Shown here: positions 1 through 10,149 of the stretch, in pieces
Layout: every line of letters begins with the position of its first letter
How positions within the stretch are numbered: the first letter of the stretch is position 1
NCBI RefSeq assembly: GCF_001411555.2
Contig: NC_049914.1
Location: forward strand, 9,996,273 to 10,060,272
Origin: Juglans regia
Lineage: Eukaryota; Streptophyta; Magnoliopsida; Fagales; Juglandaceae
Direction of reading: 5' to 3'
Length of the DNA stretch: 64,000 nt
Program-made: the position numbers and the translations under genes
The notes under the pieces: generated by a model
The model's input: only the letters and a program-made list of their open reading frames with translations
Told to the model about the DNA's origin: nothing
Databases searched by the model: none

Positions 1-1009
1 GTTTGAGTTCCCGGAAATCGTAGCAAAGAGCAAGAAATCCCCTGAGAAAATGTTTCGTATGTTGGACATGTACGAAGCTATCTCTGATTCCTGGCCAGAG
101 ATCGAATCTATTTTTTCGTATGAATCGACCTCTGTCGTTCGATCACAGGCAGTTTCTTCTCTGGTCAAGCTCGGTGAGGCGGTGCGCACGATGCTAACGG
201 ACTTCGAAACCGCCATCCAGAAGGACCCGTCGAAGAGTCCCGTCCCCGGAGGTGGGGTTCACCCGCTCACACGCTACGTAATGAACTACATCTCCTTCCT
301 AGCCGATTACAGCGGCGTCCTCGCCGACATCGTCACCGACTGGCCTTTAACATTGCATTCACCGTTACCAGAATCCTGCTTCGACAGCCTAGAGTCCGAC
401 GATAGTCTGATTTCCACTCGAATTGCGTGGTTGATCCTCGTCCTCCTCTGTAAACTAGACGGCAAAACTGAGTTCTACAAGGATGCGGCGCTCTCGTACC
501 TGTTCTTAGCCAACAACCTCCAATACGTCGTCGTCAAGGTGCGCACGTCGAACCTGAAACTCCTCCTCGGTGAGGATTGGGTGACTATGCACGAATCAAA
601 GGTGAAACAGTACGCTTCGAACTACGAGCGGATGGGCTGGAACAAGGTATTCTCTTCGTTGCCCGAAAATCCGACGGCTGAGATTTCACTGGAGCAAGCG
701 AGGGATTGTTTAAAGAAATTCAATTTGGCGTTTGACGAGGCGTATAGGAAACAGAGTGCATGGATTATTACGGACCCGAAACTCCGGGACGAAATCAAAA
801 TCTCGGTGGCGAAGAAGCTTAGATCGGCGTACCAGGAGTTTTACAACAAGTATCGGGGTAAGTTGAGGTTCGGATCTGGATCTTTGGTCAGATATACCCC
901 AGATGATTTGGGGAATTACTTGTCGGATCTGTTCTATGCGACCGGAAGTGCAGGGAGTGTTTCGTCATCTTCTTCGACTTCCCACTCTCGTGGTGGGCAA
1001 AGCCATTGA
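1..1009 (+). CDS. EXO70H: EXO70H-type exocyst subunit, copy A (5' end outside window)
   Basis: This is the C-terminal 335 codons of an intronless EXO70 family gene; the window edge cuts it at the residue equivalent to 280 of the full copy at 17502-19346. The reading frame starts at base 2, so the internal ATG at 50 is not a start. The protein is the second half of the Exo70 (PF03081) helical-rod domain, including the conserved block VPGGGVHPLTRYVMNYISFL and the terminal RYTPDDLGNYLSDLF segment, followed by a Ser-rich tail. By family knowledge EXO70 binds the plasma membrane and other exocyst subunits to tether secretory vesicles. By eye I find no base difference from copy B over the whole coding part, whereas the flanks differ, so the two copies are very recent or have been homogenised. 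The stop is TGA at 1007-1009. Whether the 5' half is intact cannot be seen. Confidence 0.93.
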   Translation, partial: FEFPEIVAKSKKSPEKMFRMLDMYEAISDSWPEIESIFSYESTSVVRSQAVSSLVKLGEAVRTMLTDFETAIQKDPSKSPVPGGGVHPLTRYVMNYISFLADYSGVLADIVTDWPLTLHSPLPESCFDSLESDDSLISTRIAWLILVLLCKLDGKTEFYKDAALSYLFLANNLQYVVVKVRTSNLKLLLGEDWVTMHESKVKQYASNYERMGWNKVFSSLPENPTAEISLEQARDCLKKFNLAFDEAYRKQSAWIITDPKLRDEIKISVAKKLRSAYQEFYNKYRGKLRFGSGSLVRYTPDDLGNYLSDLFYATGSAGSVSSSSSTSHSRGGQSH

Positions 1010-1540
1010 GATTTTTGTGCTCGTGTTTTTTGTACATAAAAAACAAAAGAAAACTCAAAGTGAAAATAATTTTGTACACGTATATAGAGATTGATACATC
1101 TGATCTGGATCAGCAACAATACAGATACTACAAAATTCTTTGATTTTTAATTTCTCTATTTTTAATTTTGAATATTATTAAAAACGTTATTATTATTATT
1201 ATTATTTTTTATTTTTTACTCTCAAAACATTTCCAAATCATATTGTGCAACCAGCGCCCACAAACAACAAAATACTGTACAATCACAACCAAGCTGGTAG
1301 TCTATCAAAAAAAAAACCAAGCTGGTATCTAATTATTTCAGGAAATGAAGCGAAGAAATATATACATGTATGAGTAAATACTTACGAAAAATTCTATCTA
1401 TACTTATAATTTTATTTATGTAACCATACGTGCTAATGTGTCAACCTAAAAGCGGTAAAAATATAAAATTCAAAATATAAAATATAAATTAAAAAATAAA
1501 TATTAATATAATAAGGACATGTTTGCTCTGTTTTCTTACT
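1010..1540. other. 3' flank of EXO70H copy A
   Basis: AT-rich sequence with probable 3' UTR and downstream spacer. It is matched in copy B (19347-19878) with roughly 2% differences by eye, including a changed stretch near 1310-1335. I see no gene in it. Confidence 0.6.
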
Positions 1541-2665
1541 TTTAACAAAAAAGTCATCTACACAAACTTTCATATTCCGCCTGATTCGATTTTTGAACAT
1601 TCGGTTAACTAGTCGCTGGTACGTTACTCTCAAATTTTTTAGACCGAATGACATCGCTCTGCAGCAGTAGAGGCCTCCGTCTGTGATAAATGCAGTTTTC
1701 TCCTCATCATCAGAGTTCATCCTGATCAGATTATAACCAGATTATGCATCCATGAAGCTAAGAAGTGTGTTCCTGGCCGTTGAATCCACTATTAAGTCTA
1801 TCATTGGGAGGGTAAAGCTGTCTTTAGGACATACTTTATTTAGATTAGTGAAGTCTACACACATTCTCCACTTTCTACTTATTTTTTTTTTTTACCAACA
1901 CGATGTTGGAAAGCCATTCGGGACAATGAACTTCTCGGATGAACCCTATGGCCAAAAGGTGATCTTCTTCCTCAGCGATGGCTGCATACTTCTCAACACT
2001 GAAATTGTGGTGTTTTTGTTGGATCTTTTTCGCCTCAGGGTTTACACTAAGGCAGTGTTCTATTACTGACACATCGATGCCAGGCATTTCTTCATGACTC
2101 CAAGCAAACACATCTCAATGTTCAATAAGAAGTTGCCTCATGAATTGGCTCAATTCGGTAGCCATTTTAGTTCCTATTCCAGCAGTGTGTTCTGGTTTCT
2201 TTGGATCCATTGCTACCAAAACCAATGGTTCGTTGGGCTCTGTCTTTGTCTCTTACTTCTCTATCTAATTCTGTTAATACTGGAGGCAGGGGTAAGACTG
2301 TTCTCCTATGGTCTTCTTCGAGAGTTTGTACAGCTATTGCTTTAGACTTCATTTCTCGGGTATGGCAGTCTCTTGCAGTTTTTTGTTCGCGGTGTATTTC
2401 GCCTACTCCTGACGGGGTTGGAAACTTCACCTTCAGATGATATGTGGAGGTTATAGCCATCATTTGATTCAAGGATGAGCATCTGAGAATTGTGTTGTAC
2501 GAGGATGAGGCTTTTACCATAAGGAAGTCTACCATAAGAAACGTCATTTTGGGGGCTGTTCCAGCCAATATAGACAAAGTGATTATTCCGATAGGCTGGA
2601 TTGTATCCCTAGTGAAACCTTTGAGGGGCTTATGTGCCGGTCATAACCAATCAAGAGCAATCCCC
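1540..2665 (-). pseudogene. Ty3/gypsy pol fragment (protease-RT linker and reverse transcriptase), copy A
   Basis: Read on the minus strand from 2665 down to 1540 this is a gypsy pol relic. It has the linker with motif TSTYHLKVKFPT, then MFAWSHEEMPGIDVSVIEHC (2111 downward), GFIREVHCPEWLSNIVLVKK, VDFTNLNKVCPKDSFTLP, the SGYNLIRMNSDDEEKTAF block and SFGLKN. The RT catalytic box is degraded to VCVDD here (YIDD in copy B). The sequence stops just after the VKSK that follows this box, so the rest of RT, RNase H and integrase are missing. Several frame changes and an in-frame stop (a TAA just upstream of the SGYN motif) make it non-functional. The motif style is that of the Tat/Athila branch of plant Ty3/gypsy elements. 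It lies directly downstream of, and antisense to, the EXO70H gene. Confidence 0.88.
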
Positions 2666-2677
2666 ATTTTAACAGAT

Positions 2678-2865
2678 AAAGCGCACCGTTCGACGAAGGG
2701 TAACAAACAAATACAACAGACGGAAAAAGAAGATAAAACGGAAGGTTAAAATCAACCAAATACAACAAAACAAAGCGCACTGTTCAACGAAGGGAGACAA
2801 GCAAATAAAACAGACGAAAAATAAGATAAAATGAGAGGTTAAAATCAACCATGCTCTGACCAAAC
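2678..2865. repeat. 94-bp direct repeat, two units
   Basis: The sequence starting AAAGCGCAC at 2678 recurs at 2772 with a few changes, giving a period of 94 bp. Both units end in the GGTTAAAATCAACCA word. The pair sits between the pol fragment and the PF04195-like remnant and is also present in copy B. Confidence 0.75.
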
Positions 2866-2989
2866 CAAAGGTACATTCATATATGCAAATTTGTCAACTT
2901 ACATCAAAGTCTCATGCAGGTCTGGAAACTAAAAGAATAAACACACAAAGAGGTTGAAGGTTAAGGAGAAGCATCATGGAAGGCTAGGG

Positions 2990-3465
2990 GCATATCTATG
3001 CCCATGGTCAACATATCATAATAAGCCGACTTATTCGGAGGGAGTTCTTGAGGATTGAGGGTGTGGAGACATTTCATAAATGCCTCTCTAGGAAAGTGAA
3101 ACGTTTCTCAGAGGAAAGAGATTGAAAACTACAAACACTCTCATCAAGCCGATTGATATGGTACACTGACAGAAATTCCCGACCAATCAGATCAGGATAA
3201 TTCTCCAAATCACCAAGAGCAATTCAAAAGGCAATGCAACTAGCCATTATGAAATGCCAAGCATTGGGGTTAATTTGGGCCGGAGCTAGTTCCAGTAAGG
3301 CTAAGATATCACGCACCAAACGGCAGAATGGCAACCAAAGTCCATTGGAAAACATGTGGGGATAGAGAGCAACCCTTTTCTCCAGTCCATTAGCATCTAC
3401 CATCGGAACACGAGAACTGGGAGCTTCCAGAACGGTATCGTAAGGGATAGGGTATAACCTGCAAA
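2990..3465 (-). pseudogene. PF04195-like (putative gypsy-type transposon) ORF remnant, copy A
   Basis: Minus-strand translation gives one frame with RVALYPHMFSNGLWLPFC, LELAPAQINPNAW and YPDLIGREFLSVYHI, the hallmark segments of the Transposase_28 / putative gypsy-type transposon domain carried as an extra ORF by some Tat-lineage elements. A TGA interrupts it after CIAF, and a second stop lies near 3075. It is homologous to the much longer remnant at 48777-51570. The family assignment is from memory of the domain's appearance. Confidence 0.72.
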
Positions 3466-4040
3466 ATGTGAATGGAGGTCGTTACTAGTCATAGTCTACG
3501 TCCAACGTTTCCCTGCAAAGTAGCTGGAACGGGCTTCATTATCGCCACGTTTAGTCATGATGAAAGGAAGCAGAGATGGTAGAATTTTAAATTTTCAGAA
3601 ATACGAAGAGGGAGGTCAAAATAGAAATGGCAGAGAAGAGAAAGAGGAGAAAGAAATGAGTCTAAACAATGCGATGGAACAGCTAGACTTCTGAAGCGGC
3701 CGCACAAAATTCGAAGGGATACATCACTTGCGAAAATGCAGAATGACGCTTACCAACAGCACACATGCAAAAAACGAACCAATCTCGGGCGACGTTGAAG
3801 TTTACACAAGGAAATAACTCCAATTAATGAGGACAAAGTTAATGATTAATCATGCTCATTAATGCTGGAGATTAGTTCGCATCCCAATAATCTGGAGGAG
3901 GTGAACAAGTGAGTATACGCAAACCCTTTCACCTTCCACATGCCCACCCAGGTTAGAAATCCTTATAATGGCTCACTCGGCTAAAAAAAAAACTTTTCAT
4001 AATTTCCAGCCCACAAGTGTGTTACAAATTTGCGGGATAC
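3466..4040. other. Gypsy internal sequence, unassigned
   Basis: Non-coding internal sequence between the antisense ORF remnant and the LTR, nearly identical in copy B. It contains an isolated GCGGCCGC near 3697. I recognise no gene in it. Confidence 0.4.
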
Positions 4041-4693
4041 TGTGAAGAGAGTAAATCTTTTGGGCCGGGCTAAAAGCAAGGCCTAGGTTAGAGCCTAGAT
4101 ACGAGGTTTGTACAAGACTGAATAGATTAGGAAGTCTTGGGTCGGAACCTGGGTATGAGATCCGGGTCGGACCATGCTTACGTTAGGAACCTAGTCAGAG
4201 GATACATGAGAGGATTAAGGAAGAAGGAATGTCGCATTCAATGCAAGCCGGGAAAATATAAGGCAGTTCACACTGAGCATTAATGGGATAGGAGGAACTC
4301 AGAGCAGAAAGCACGCCGCATTCAATGCGAACCAGAATAGAAAGCGTGCCGCATTCAATGCGACCCAAAGCCTAGACTACACATAGCGAACCTAAACACT
4401 TCATAGCTCGGCGAGCAGACGACATAAAGATAGCTCGGCCTGTAGACGGCGTGAATATATTACTACCATGGTGACCAGGTCGGCAAGTATAAATAAATAC
4501 TACCTGCAGCAAACAAGAAGGTTAGCTTTTAGACCCATCTTCATTGTTATTTTATCTTTATCTTCTACATCACAACTAACTTAAACATCGGAGGTACAAC
4601 GAACCTTGAGGTTCCCCCTTTTCCATTGTGCAAGTGACGCTCCGAGAACTGTCTACATAGAGTTGCCCAGGCCCGCAAAACATGACATCAACA
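4041..4693 (+). mobile_element. Gypsy LTR, copy A
   Basis: About 650 bp beginning TGTGAAGAG and ending CATCAACA, the terminal word also found on the LTR at 52210-52994. It contains TATAAATA at 4488-4495, placed as an LTR promoter would be in + orientation. The sequence just inside it (TTTGCGGGATAC) resembles the corresponding sequence of the other LTR (TTTGCGGGGTAC). Its outer end joins ABCF4 coding sequence directly. The inner limit is less certain than the outer one. Confidence 0.7.
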
Positions 4694-6489
4694 GTTTGGT
4701 TGGACCCAATGGAATGGGCAAGTATATGTTATTAAGGCCACGTTTGGATGTTGAACTAAGCTCAGCTGAATTGAGTTCTTTATAAATAGTAGTGAGTTGA
4801 GTAGTAAAATGAATTATGTGAGACCCATTTAAACTGAGTTTAAAGTATGTTTGGATGTTAAGATGAATTTAATACTTTTTATGAGAAATTGAAAAAGGTT
4901 GTGGGTCTCACATATAAATATGTTTTAAGTTGAAAAAGGTTGTTGGTCTCATGTGTAAGAAGGTTTTGAGTTGGGATAAGTTTAGCAATTTGAGAGTTGA
5001 GTGTTTGGATGTTAGACTCAGCTTAAAATTAGACTGAACTCAGTTGAGTTTAGTAACTAAACGAAGAAAGCTTCTATCTTGGAGAAAGATCCATGTTCCT
5101 AAGAATATTGATGTTCTTTTGGTTGAACAAGAGGTGATTGGTGATGATAGAAGTGCTCTTGAAGCAGTTGTTTTAGCCGAAATGAGGTTGCATTTTGCAG
5201 AATTCATCTTCTGTCGTTGAGGATGAGAATGATGACGACGTGGCAATGCTGATGATGCAGGAGAGAAGCTCGCTGAGTTGTATGAGAAGTCGCAGATCTT
5301 GGGATCAGATACGGCTGAGGCCCAGGCATCAAAGATTCTTGCTGGGTTGGGTTTCACCAAAGAAATGCAGGTTTTTCCAACTCGTTCATTCAGTGGTGGT
5401 TGGGGGAATATGAGAATATCACTGGCTAGGGGCGCTCTTTTCGTGCAACCAACACTGCTGTTATTAGATGAACCCACAAATCAACTCGACCTTAGGGCTG
5501 TTCTCTGGTTACTGGTGTAGTCGTTGTGTCGGTGGAAAAAAACTCTTCTTGTTGTCTCACATGACCAGGATTTCCTTAACACTGTCTGCAATTAAATCAT
5601 TCATCTCCATGATCTTAAGCTTCACTTATACTGTGGAAACTTTGATGAGTTTGAAAGCGGGTACGAGCAGCGTCATCGCAAAGAGATGAACAAGTGGTAT
5701 GAAACTTACGAGAAGCAAATTAAAGCAGCCAAGAGGTCAGGGAGTCGTGCTCAGCAGGAGAAGCTGAAGGACCGTGCTAAGTTCAATGCTGCATAAGAAG
5801 CATCAAAGAACAAGGCGAAGGGAAAGGTTGATGAGGATGAGCCTTTTCCGGAGGCCTCAAATGTTGATGTTGGTATTGATATGGGAACACGTGTTGCTAT
5901 TGTTGGCCCTAATGGAGCAGGAAAATGTACTCTACTGAATCTTCTCGCTGGTGATTTGGTTCCAACTGAGGGTGAAGTGCGGAGGAGTCAGAAGTTGAGA
6001 ATTGGGAGGTATTCGCAGCACTTTATGGACCTGCTAACAATGGAGGAAACTCCAGTTCAGTATCTTCTTCGTCTTCATCCAGATCAAGAGGGACTCAGTA
6101 AGCAGGAGGAGCGCTGTTCGTGCCAGGCTTGGAAAATTTGGTTATCCCAGCCATAATCACCTCACTCCAATTGCAAAATTATCTGGAGGGCAAAAAATCA
6201 CGGGTTGTATTCACTTCAATTTCTATGTCAAAGCCACATATATTTTTGTTGTTGGATGAGCCCACAAATCATTTAGACATGCAGAGCATTGATGCGCTGG
6301 ACGAGTTTACGGGTGTTGTTGTCCTGGTCAGTCATGACTCTAGGCTCGTATCACGTGTTTGTGAGGATGAAGAGAAGATCAGTGAAATATGGGTTGTGGA
6401 AAATGGAACTGTGAGAACTTTCCCTGGAACAGTTAAGGAGTACAAGGAGAAGTTGAAAAAGGGAGATCAAAGCAGAGGTCGACGATTGA
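4694..6489 (+). pseudogene. ABCF4: ABCF4-like (GCN20-type) ATPase pseudogene, copy A
   Basis: Relic of a soluble ABC-F protein with two nucleotide-binding domains and no membrane domain. It begins at the Walker A codons of domain 1 (LVGPNGMGK, 4695-4721), is interrupted by a MITE (about 4734-5063), and resumes with WRKIHVPKNIDVLLVEQEV. The domain 1 signature (RSFSGGW) and Walker B (LLLLDEPTN) follow, then the linker, domain 2 Walker A (GPNGAGK), signature (LEGKK, expected LSGGQK), Walker B ([11 protein letters not shown]), and a tail equivalent to REIKAEVDD with the natural stop at 6487-6489. Frameshifts, in-frame stops (after WLLV, after TVCN and after NAA) and a missing block before domain 2 disable it. 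The 5' part of the gene is absent. The homology to plant ABCF4 is from memory of that family. Confidence 0.88.
4734..5063. mobile_element. MITE inside the ABCF4 pseudogene, copy A
   Basis: About 330 bp with inverted ends: left GGCCACGTTTGGATGTTGAAC, right GTTTAGTAACTAAACG, which reads CGTTTAGTTACTAAAC on the other strand. The interior is AT-rich and contains TTATAAATAGTAGTGAGTTGA. Related copies lie at 11660-12022 and 44659-44985. It splits the codons after Walker A of the ABCF relic. No clean target duplication is visible. Confidence 0.75.
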
Positions 6490-7225
6490 TTTTGAAGTAT
6501 CGATATTGCAAATCATGTAAGGCGGTTTCCCCTACACTCTTGTTGTGTTATTCAATTTTAAAAGTGCAATAAAACAGATGCATATAACTCTTTTTTATTC
6601 CATTTCCTGTACTCATGCGGATGTGAAGAAATTACAAAACTGATTAGTAAGATAGATGTTTATACCTATCTTTTGATCTAATGCAAATTACTCCACTTGT
6701 GTTGTTATAACGTTGCTCTGATTATACCATTTTTCCCTTTCCATTTCACTGTCATCACAACCCCAATATTTCTGCATTGATTTCCTTGAATGAGTCCTAT
6801 GATGAACTCTGAATTTATAAATTATAATAATAATAATAATCTGTCTTTGTTTTGGTTGCCAGAACTCCTACAGGTGAAATGGGATTTGCAGTCTTGGTAA
6901 CAATTGAGATTGCTTGGTCTTTGGTTTTTTATAGCTGGGTTTTGGTCTTTATACTTATTTGTAACCTCTCTAATAAATATCTTATTATAACTACGGTTTT
7001 ACTCCCCTAAAAGTTAGTGTTATCAATAAAATTGCGGTCATTTTTCTATTATCTATCCTACTTTTATTATCACACTTTGTAAACGTAACATTTTCCCATC
7101 ATTTCTTCATAATATGATAAAAGTGGAATAATAATGCTGTACATGGAATTTTCCTTAATTTTTTCAGGTTATTACAATAATGAATAAAAGAAAAATAGTT
7201 ACATGATAACTTCATGTGCACATAA
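6490..7225. other. Former 3' region of the ABCF4 relic, copy A
   Basis: Continuous with the pseudogene and shared with copy B. A possible 3' UTR intron donor (CATGTAAGG near 6515) is followed by a region where copy B has a TTTATTGCAG acceptor-like end and copy A reads TTTATTCCAT. No poly-A tail is seen, so capture at the DNA level is more likely than retroposition. Confidence 0.45.
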
Positions 7226-8700
7226 ACTCTAAGGACATGTTTGGCAAACATGAAAATTTTTAAAATTTTCAAAATTTCTCATAACTCCATTATCAAAAAT
7301 CACTCAAACACAAAAATACTCCATTATCAAAAATCACTCCATTAATTTTAATTTTTTCATCAAATTATTACTCAAATACAAAAATCAATACAACTTTTAC
7401 AAATTTAAAAACAAAAATAATATTTAAAAATACTTTAACTTTATCTATTTATTTTTACAAATTCCAATACAATACCATTTTAAAATATATTTTTATTCAA
7501 TTTTTTTTCTCTCATTCTCCAAAACTTCAAAAAATTATTCTCACTCAAATCATTTCACAGTTTCACCACTACTCACAAAGTTTTAAGATTCTTTAAGCAT
7601 CCAAATATGTCCTAACTTCATTATCTTTATTAGGCAAACTTAAATATGTCAACTCATATATTTTAATTTTTTTTTTATTTTTTTAATGATTAAGAAATTG
7701 ACTATTAGTAAATTTTTATTTGTATTTTTTTTAGATGTCTAAAGATGTTTAAAAAATGTTTAATAAAAATAAAAATAAAAATATATTTGTATTAATGTGC
7801 ATATTCGGGATGCACCCTAACATTTTTTTTTTTAAATTGTCAATACCATTTTAAAATATATTTTTATTCAATTTTTTTTTTCTCTCATTCTCCAAAACTT
7901 CAAAAAATTATTTTCACTCAAATCATTTCACAGTTTCACCACTACTCACAAAGTTTCAAGATTCTTTAAGCATCCAAATATGTCCTAACTTCATTATCTT
8001 TATTAGGCAAACTTAAATATGTCAACTCATATATTTTAATTTTTTTTTATTTTTTTAATGATTAAGAAATTGACTATTAGTAAATTTTTATTTTTATTTT
8101 TTTTAGATGTCTAAAGATGTTGAAAAAATGTTTAATAAAAATAAAAATAAAAATATATTTGTATTAATGTACATGTTCAAAATTTCTCATAACTCCATTA
8201 TCAAAAATCACTCAAACACAAAATATTTTTTAATTTTAATTTTTTAATTTAATTATTACTTAATCATTACTAGAACACAAAAATCAATACAACTTTTACA
8301 AATTTCAAACTAAAAGTAATATTTAAAAATACTTTAACTTTATCTATTTATTTTTACAAATTCCAGTACAATACCATTTTAAAATATATTTTATTCAAAA
8401 TTTTTTTTCTCATTCTCCAAAACTTCAAAAAATTATTTTCACTCAAATCATTTCACAATTTCACCACTATTCACAAAGTTTTAAGGCATCCAAACATGCC
8501 TTAACTTCGTTATCTTTATTAGCCAAATTAAATGTGTCCACTCATATATTTTATTTTTTTTAATTTTTTTTAATGGTTAAGAAATTGACTATTAAGAAAT
8601 TTTTATTTATATATTTTTTAAAATATTTAAAGATGTTTAAAAAATATTTAATAAAAATAAAAATAAAAATATATGTGTACTAATGTGCATATTCGGGATG
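7225..8700. repeat. Nested MITE array, expanded in copy A
   Basis: AT-rich MITE starting AAGGACATGTTTGGCAAACATG, with the complementary end word CCAAATATGTCCTAA at 7604. The block around 7480-7840 is repeated at 7845-8170, and a third, more diverged version runs 8175-8700. The words TCATTTCACAGTTTCACCAC and ATTCGGGATGCACCCTAAC recur. Copy B has only the third version, so about 900 bp are specific to copy A. Confidence 0.75.
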
Positions 8701-9087
8701 CACCCTAACATTATTTTTATTTTTATTTTTTTTAATAATTGTCAATACTTGGGTCCCTTGGTGTGTGAATCCTTGAAATTTGGGTAACCGAGTGTGAATC
8801 TTTGAAGTGAAGTCAGCCAAGTTCTGACATGTTTCAACACCATAAGTTCCCTGGAATCTGGAATCCTCTTCTATTTTTCTTCTCTTTGAATGTAAAAACA
8901 ATTGGATGCCAGATCAGGCAGGGAACTAACTAGACGGTGCCCATGAGTTGAATTTCATTGACTAATTTCTAGTTGATTTTCAGTATCTTCCAAAATTAAT
9001 TGGTTCACACATTCATGTGGTTGCAAAGTTTGACACTTGGTGCTGCCAAAAATGAAAAAAAACAAAAATATTGCATTGAATCCGCTG
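8701..9087. other. Shared intergenic end of the duplicated segment, copy A
   Basis: Unassigned sequence matched at 26441-26837. It ends at the duplication breakpoint, where TTGCATTGAATCCGCT is followed by different sequence in the two copies. I see no gene. Confidence 0.5.
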
Positions 9088-9700
9088 GAATTGGTGAAGG
9101 TGGCGGGTGCACTGTCACATATTGTCTGAAAATTTTTGAAGAGGTCCACGATCCCTCTTACAAGATCACTAGTTAGGAAAAACTGTAACATATGGTAGCA
9201 GCTGGAATCTAAGCCGAGTTGCCGGCGACATGTCAACATAGGTGGTGGCGGCGCGTGTAGGACACGTGCCACCAAAGGAGGTGAACGAACAAGCAGATCT
9301 GAATGACCTGAGGCCTCTGAAGCTGGTGGGGCCCCGCATGGCCGCCAATGCCGCTCTAGGATGCGGCTGCTACTGGAAAACTTGCACGGCAGGGGTCGCG
9401 CGTGCTTCGAACGCGCCAAGCATAAACACATCTTTCTTCCTCGAACATGAAGATCGGCGACCAGAGAGGTTGAACCTGTGTCGCGTGTTGGTCGGAGGTT
9501 GCTGGAAAGCAGCAGATCGGCGAGGATCGATACTAAGGAGAGAAAACTAAGGAAAAACTTAGGGAAAAAAATCAAACAGAAAAGCATAAAAATTAAAAAG
9601 CCTCTGGGGCTGGCTAGGGGAGGAGATGGTCGGAGCTTAAGCTCCGAACGCCCTCTGCCCAGTGAAAACGAGAGAAAACTCGGTCTGAGAATTTCAAAGA
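9088..9700 (-). mobile_element. GC-rich non-LTR retroelement fragment
   Basis: On the minus strand it shares features with the elements at 14855-15970 and 61926-62650: a GGAGCTTAAGCTCC-type hairpin (9636-9650), a T-rich intron-like stretch, and the word CGCCGATCTTCATG. It is far more GC-rich than its surroundings. No RT ORF and no poly-A tail remain; its low-coordinate end coincides with the duplication breakpoint. Confidence 0.5.
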
Positions 9701-10140
9701 AAAAGAAAAGAAGGAAAGAGAAAAAAAAGAGAGAAAACTCGGTCCCCTAAAAACTCTCCCTAACTTTAGACACTAGATAGTGGGTCATGCATGCCCGCTA
9801 TCTCTAAACTAAACCGAATATATTATTTGAGATAATTACAACACCATTGATTAATAAATAATTGGTTGAACATGCTTTGGGATCAAATTACACATATGCC
9901 ATGAGATCAGGGGTAGGGCTTGAAGAAAAGGTACGTAATAACTATCTCCCATTGTATCAAACTAATAAACTAGCTTAGGTAGTACACAGTGCACCAAATT
10001 GTAAATTCTTTTCAATTAAAGTAAATATAACGCCTTACATTGAGTGCAATATTTCTTTGCAGATATAACATTGTTTCAATCTCTTAAAAAAGCAAAATAA
10101 AAATACTAGAGACACAAAGAGATTCTACAAAACCCACAAA
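9700..10140. other. Intergenic, no gene seen
   Basis: A/G-rich then AT-rich sequence with no recognisable coding content. Confidence 0.5.
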
Positions 10141-10149
10141 CTGACATGC

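Larger units (their letters stand above)
1..9087 (+). repeat. Segmental tandem duplication, left copy (A)
   Basis: The segment is collinear with 18338-26837. The offset is 18337 at the left, rises to 18650 after a copy-B-only segment near 25.4 kb, and is 17750 at the right end because copy A carries about 0.9 kb of extra MITE-derived sequence. The last shared bases end at 9087 and 26837; the two sequences then differ completely. The left limit lies outside the window. Confidence 0.95.

Noticed and set aside
50..1009. Separate 319-residue gene starting at the ATG at 50
   Set aside because: The frame is open to the window edge and equals the C-terminal half of the complete copy at 17502-19346; it is a truncated view of one gene.
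3697..3704. GCGGCCGC site as a sign of cloning vector
   Set aside because: It is embedded in gypsy sequence and repeated at the same place in copy B; no vector sequence surrounds it.
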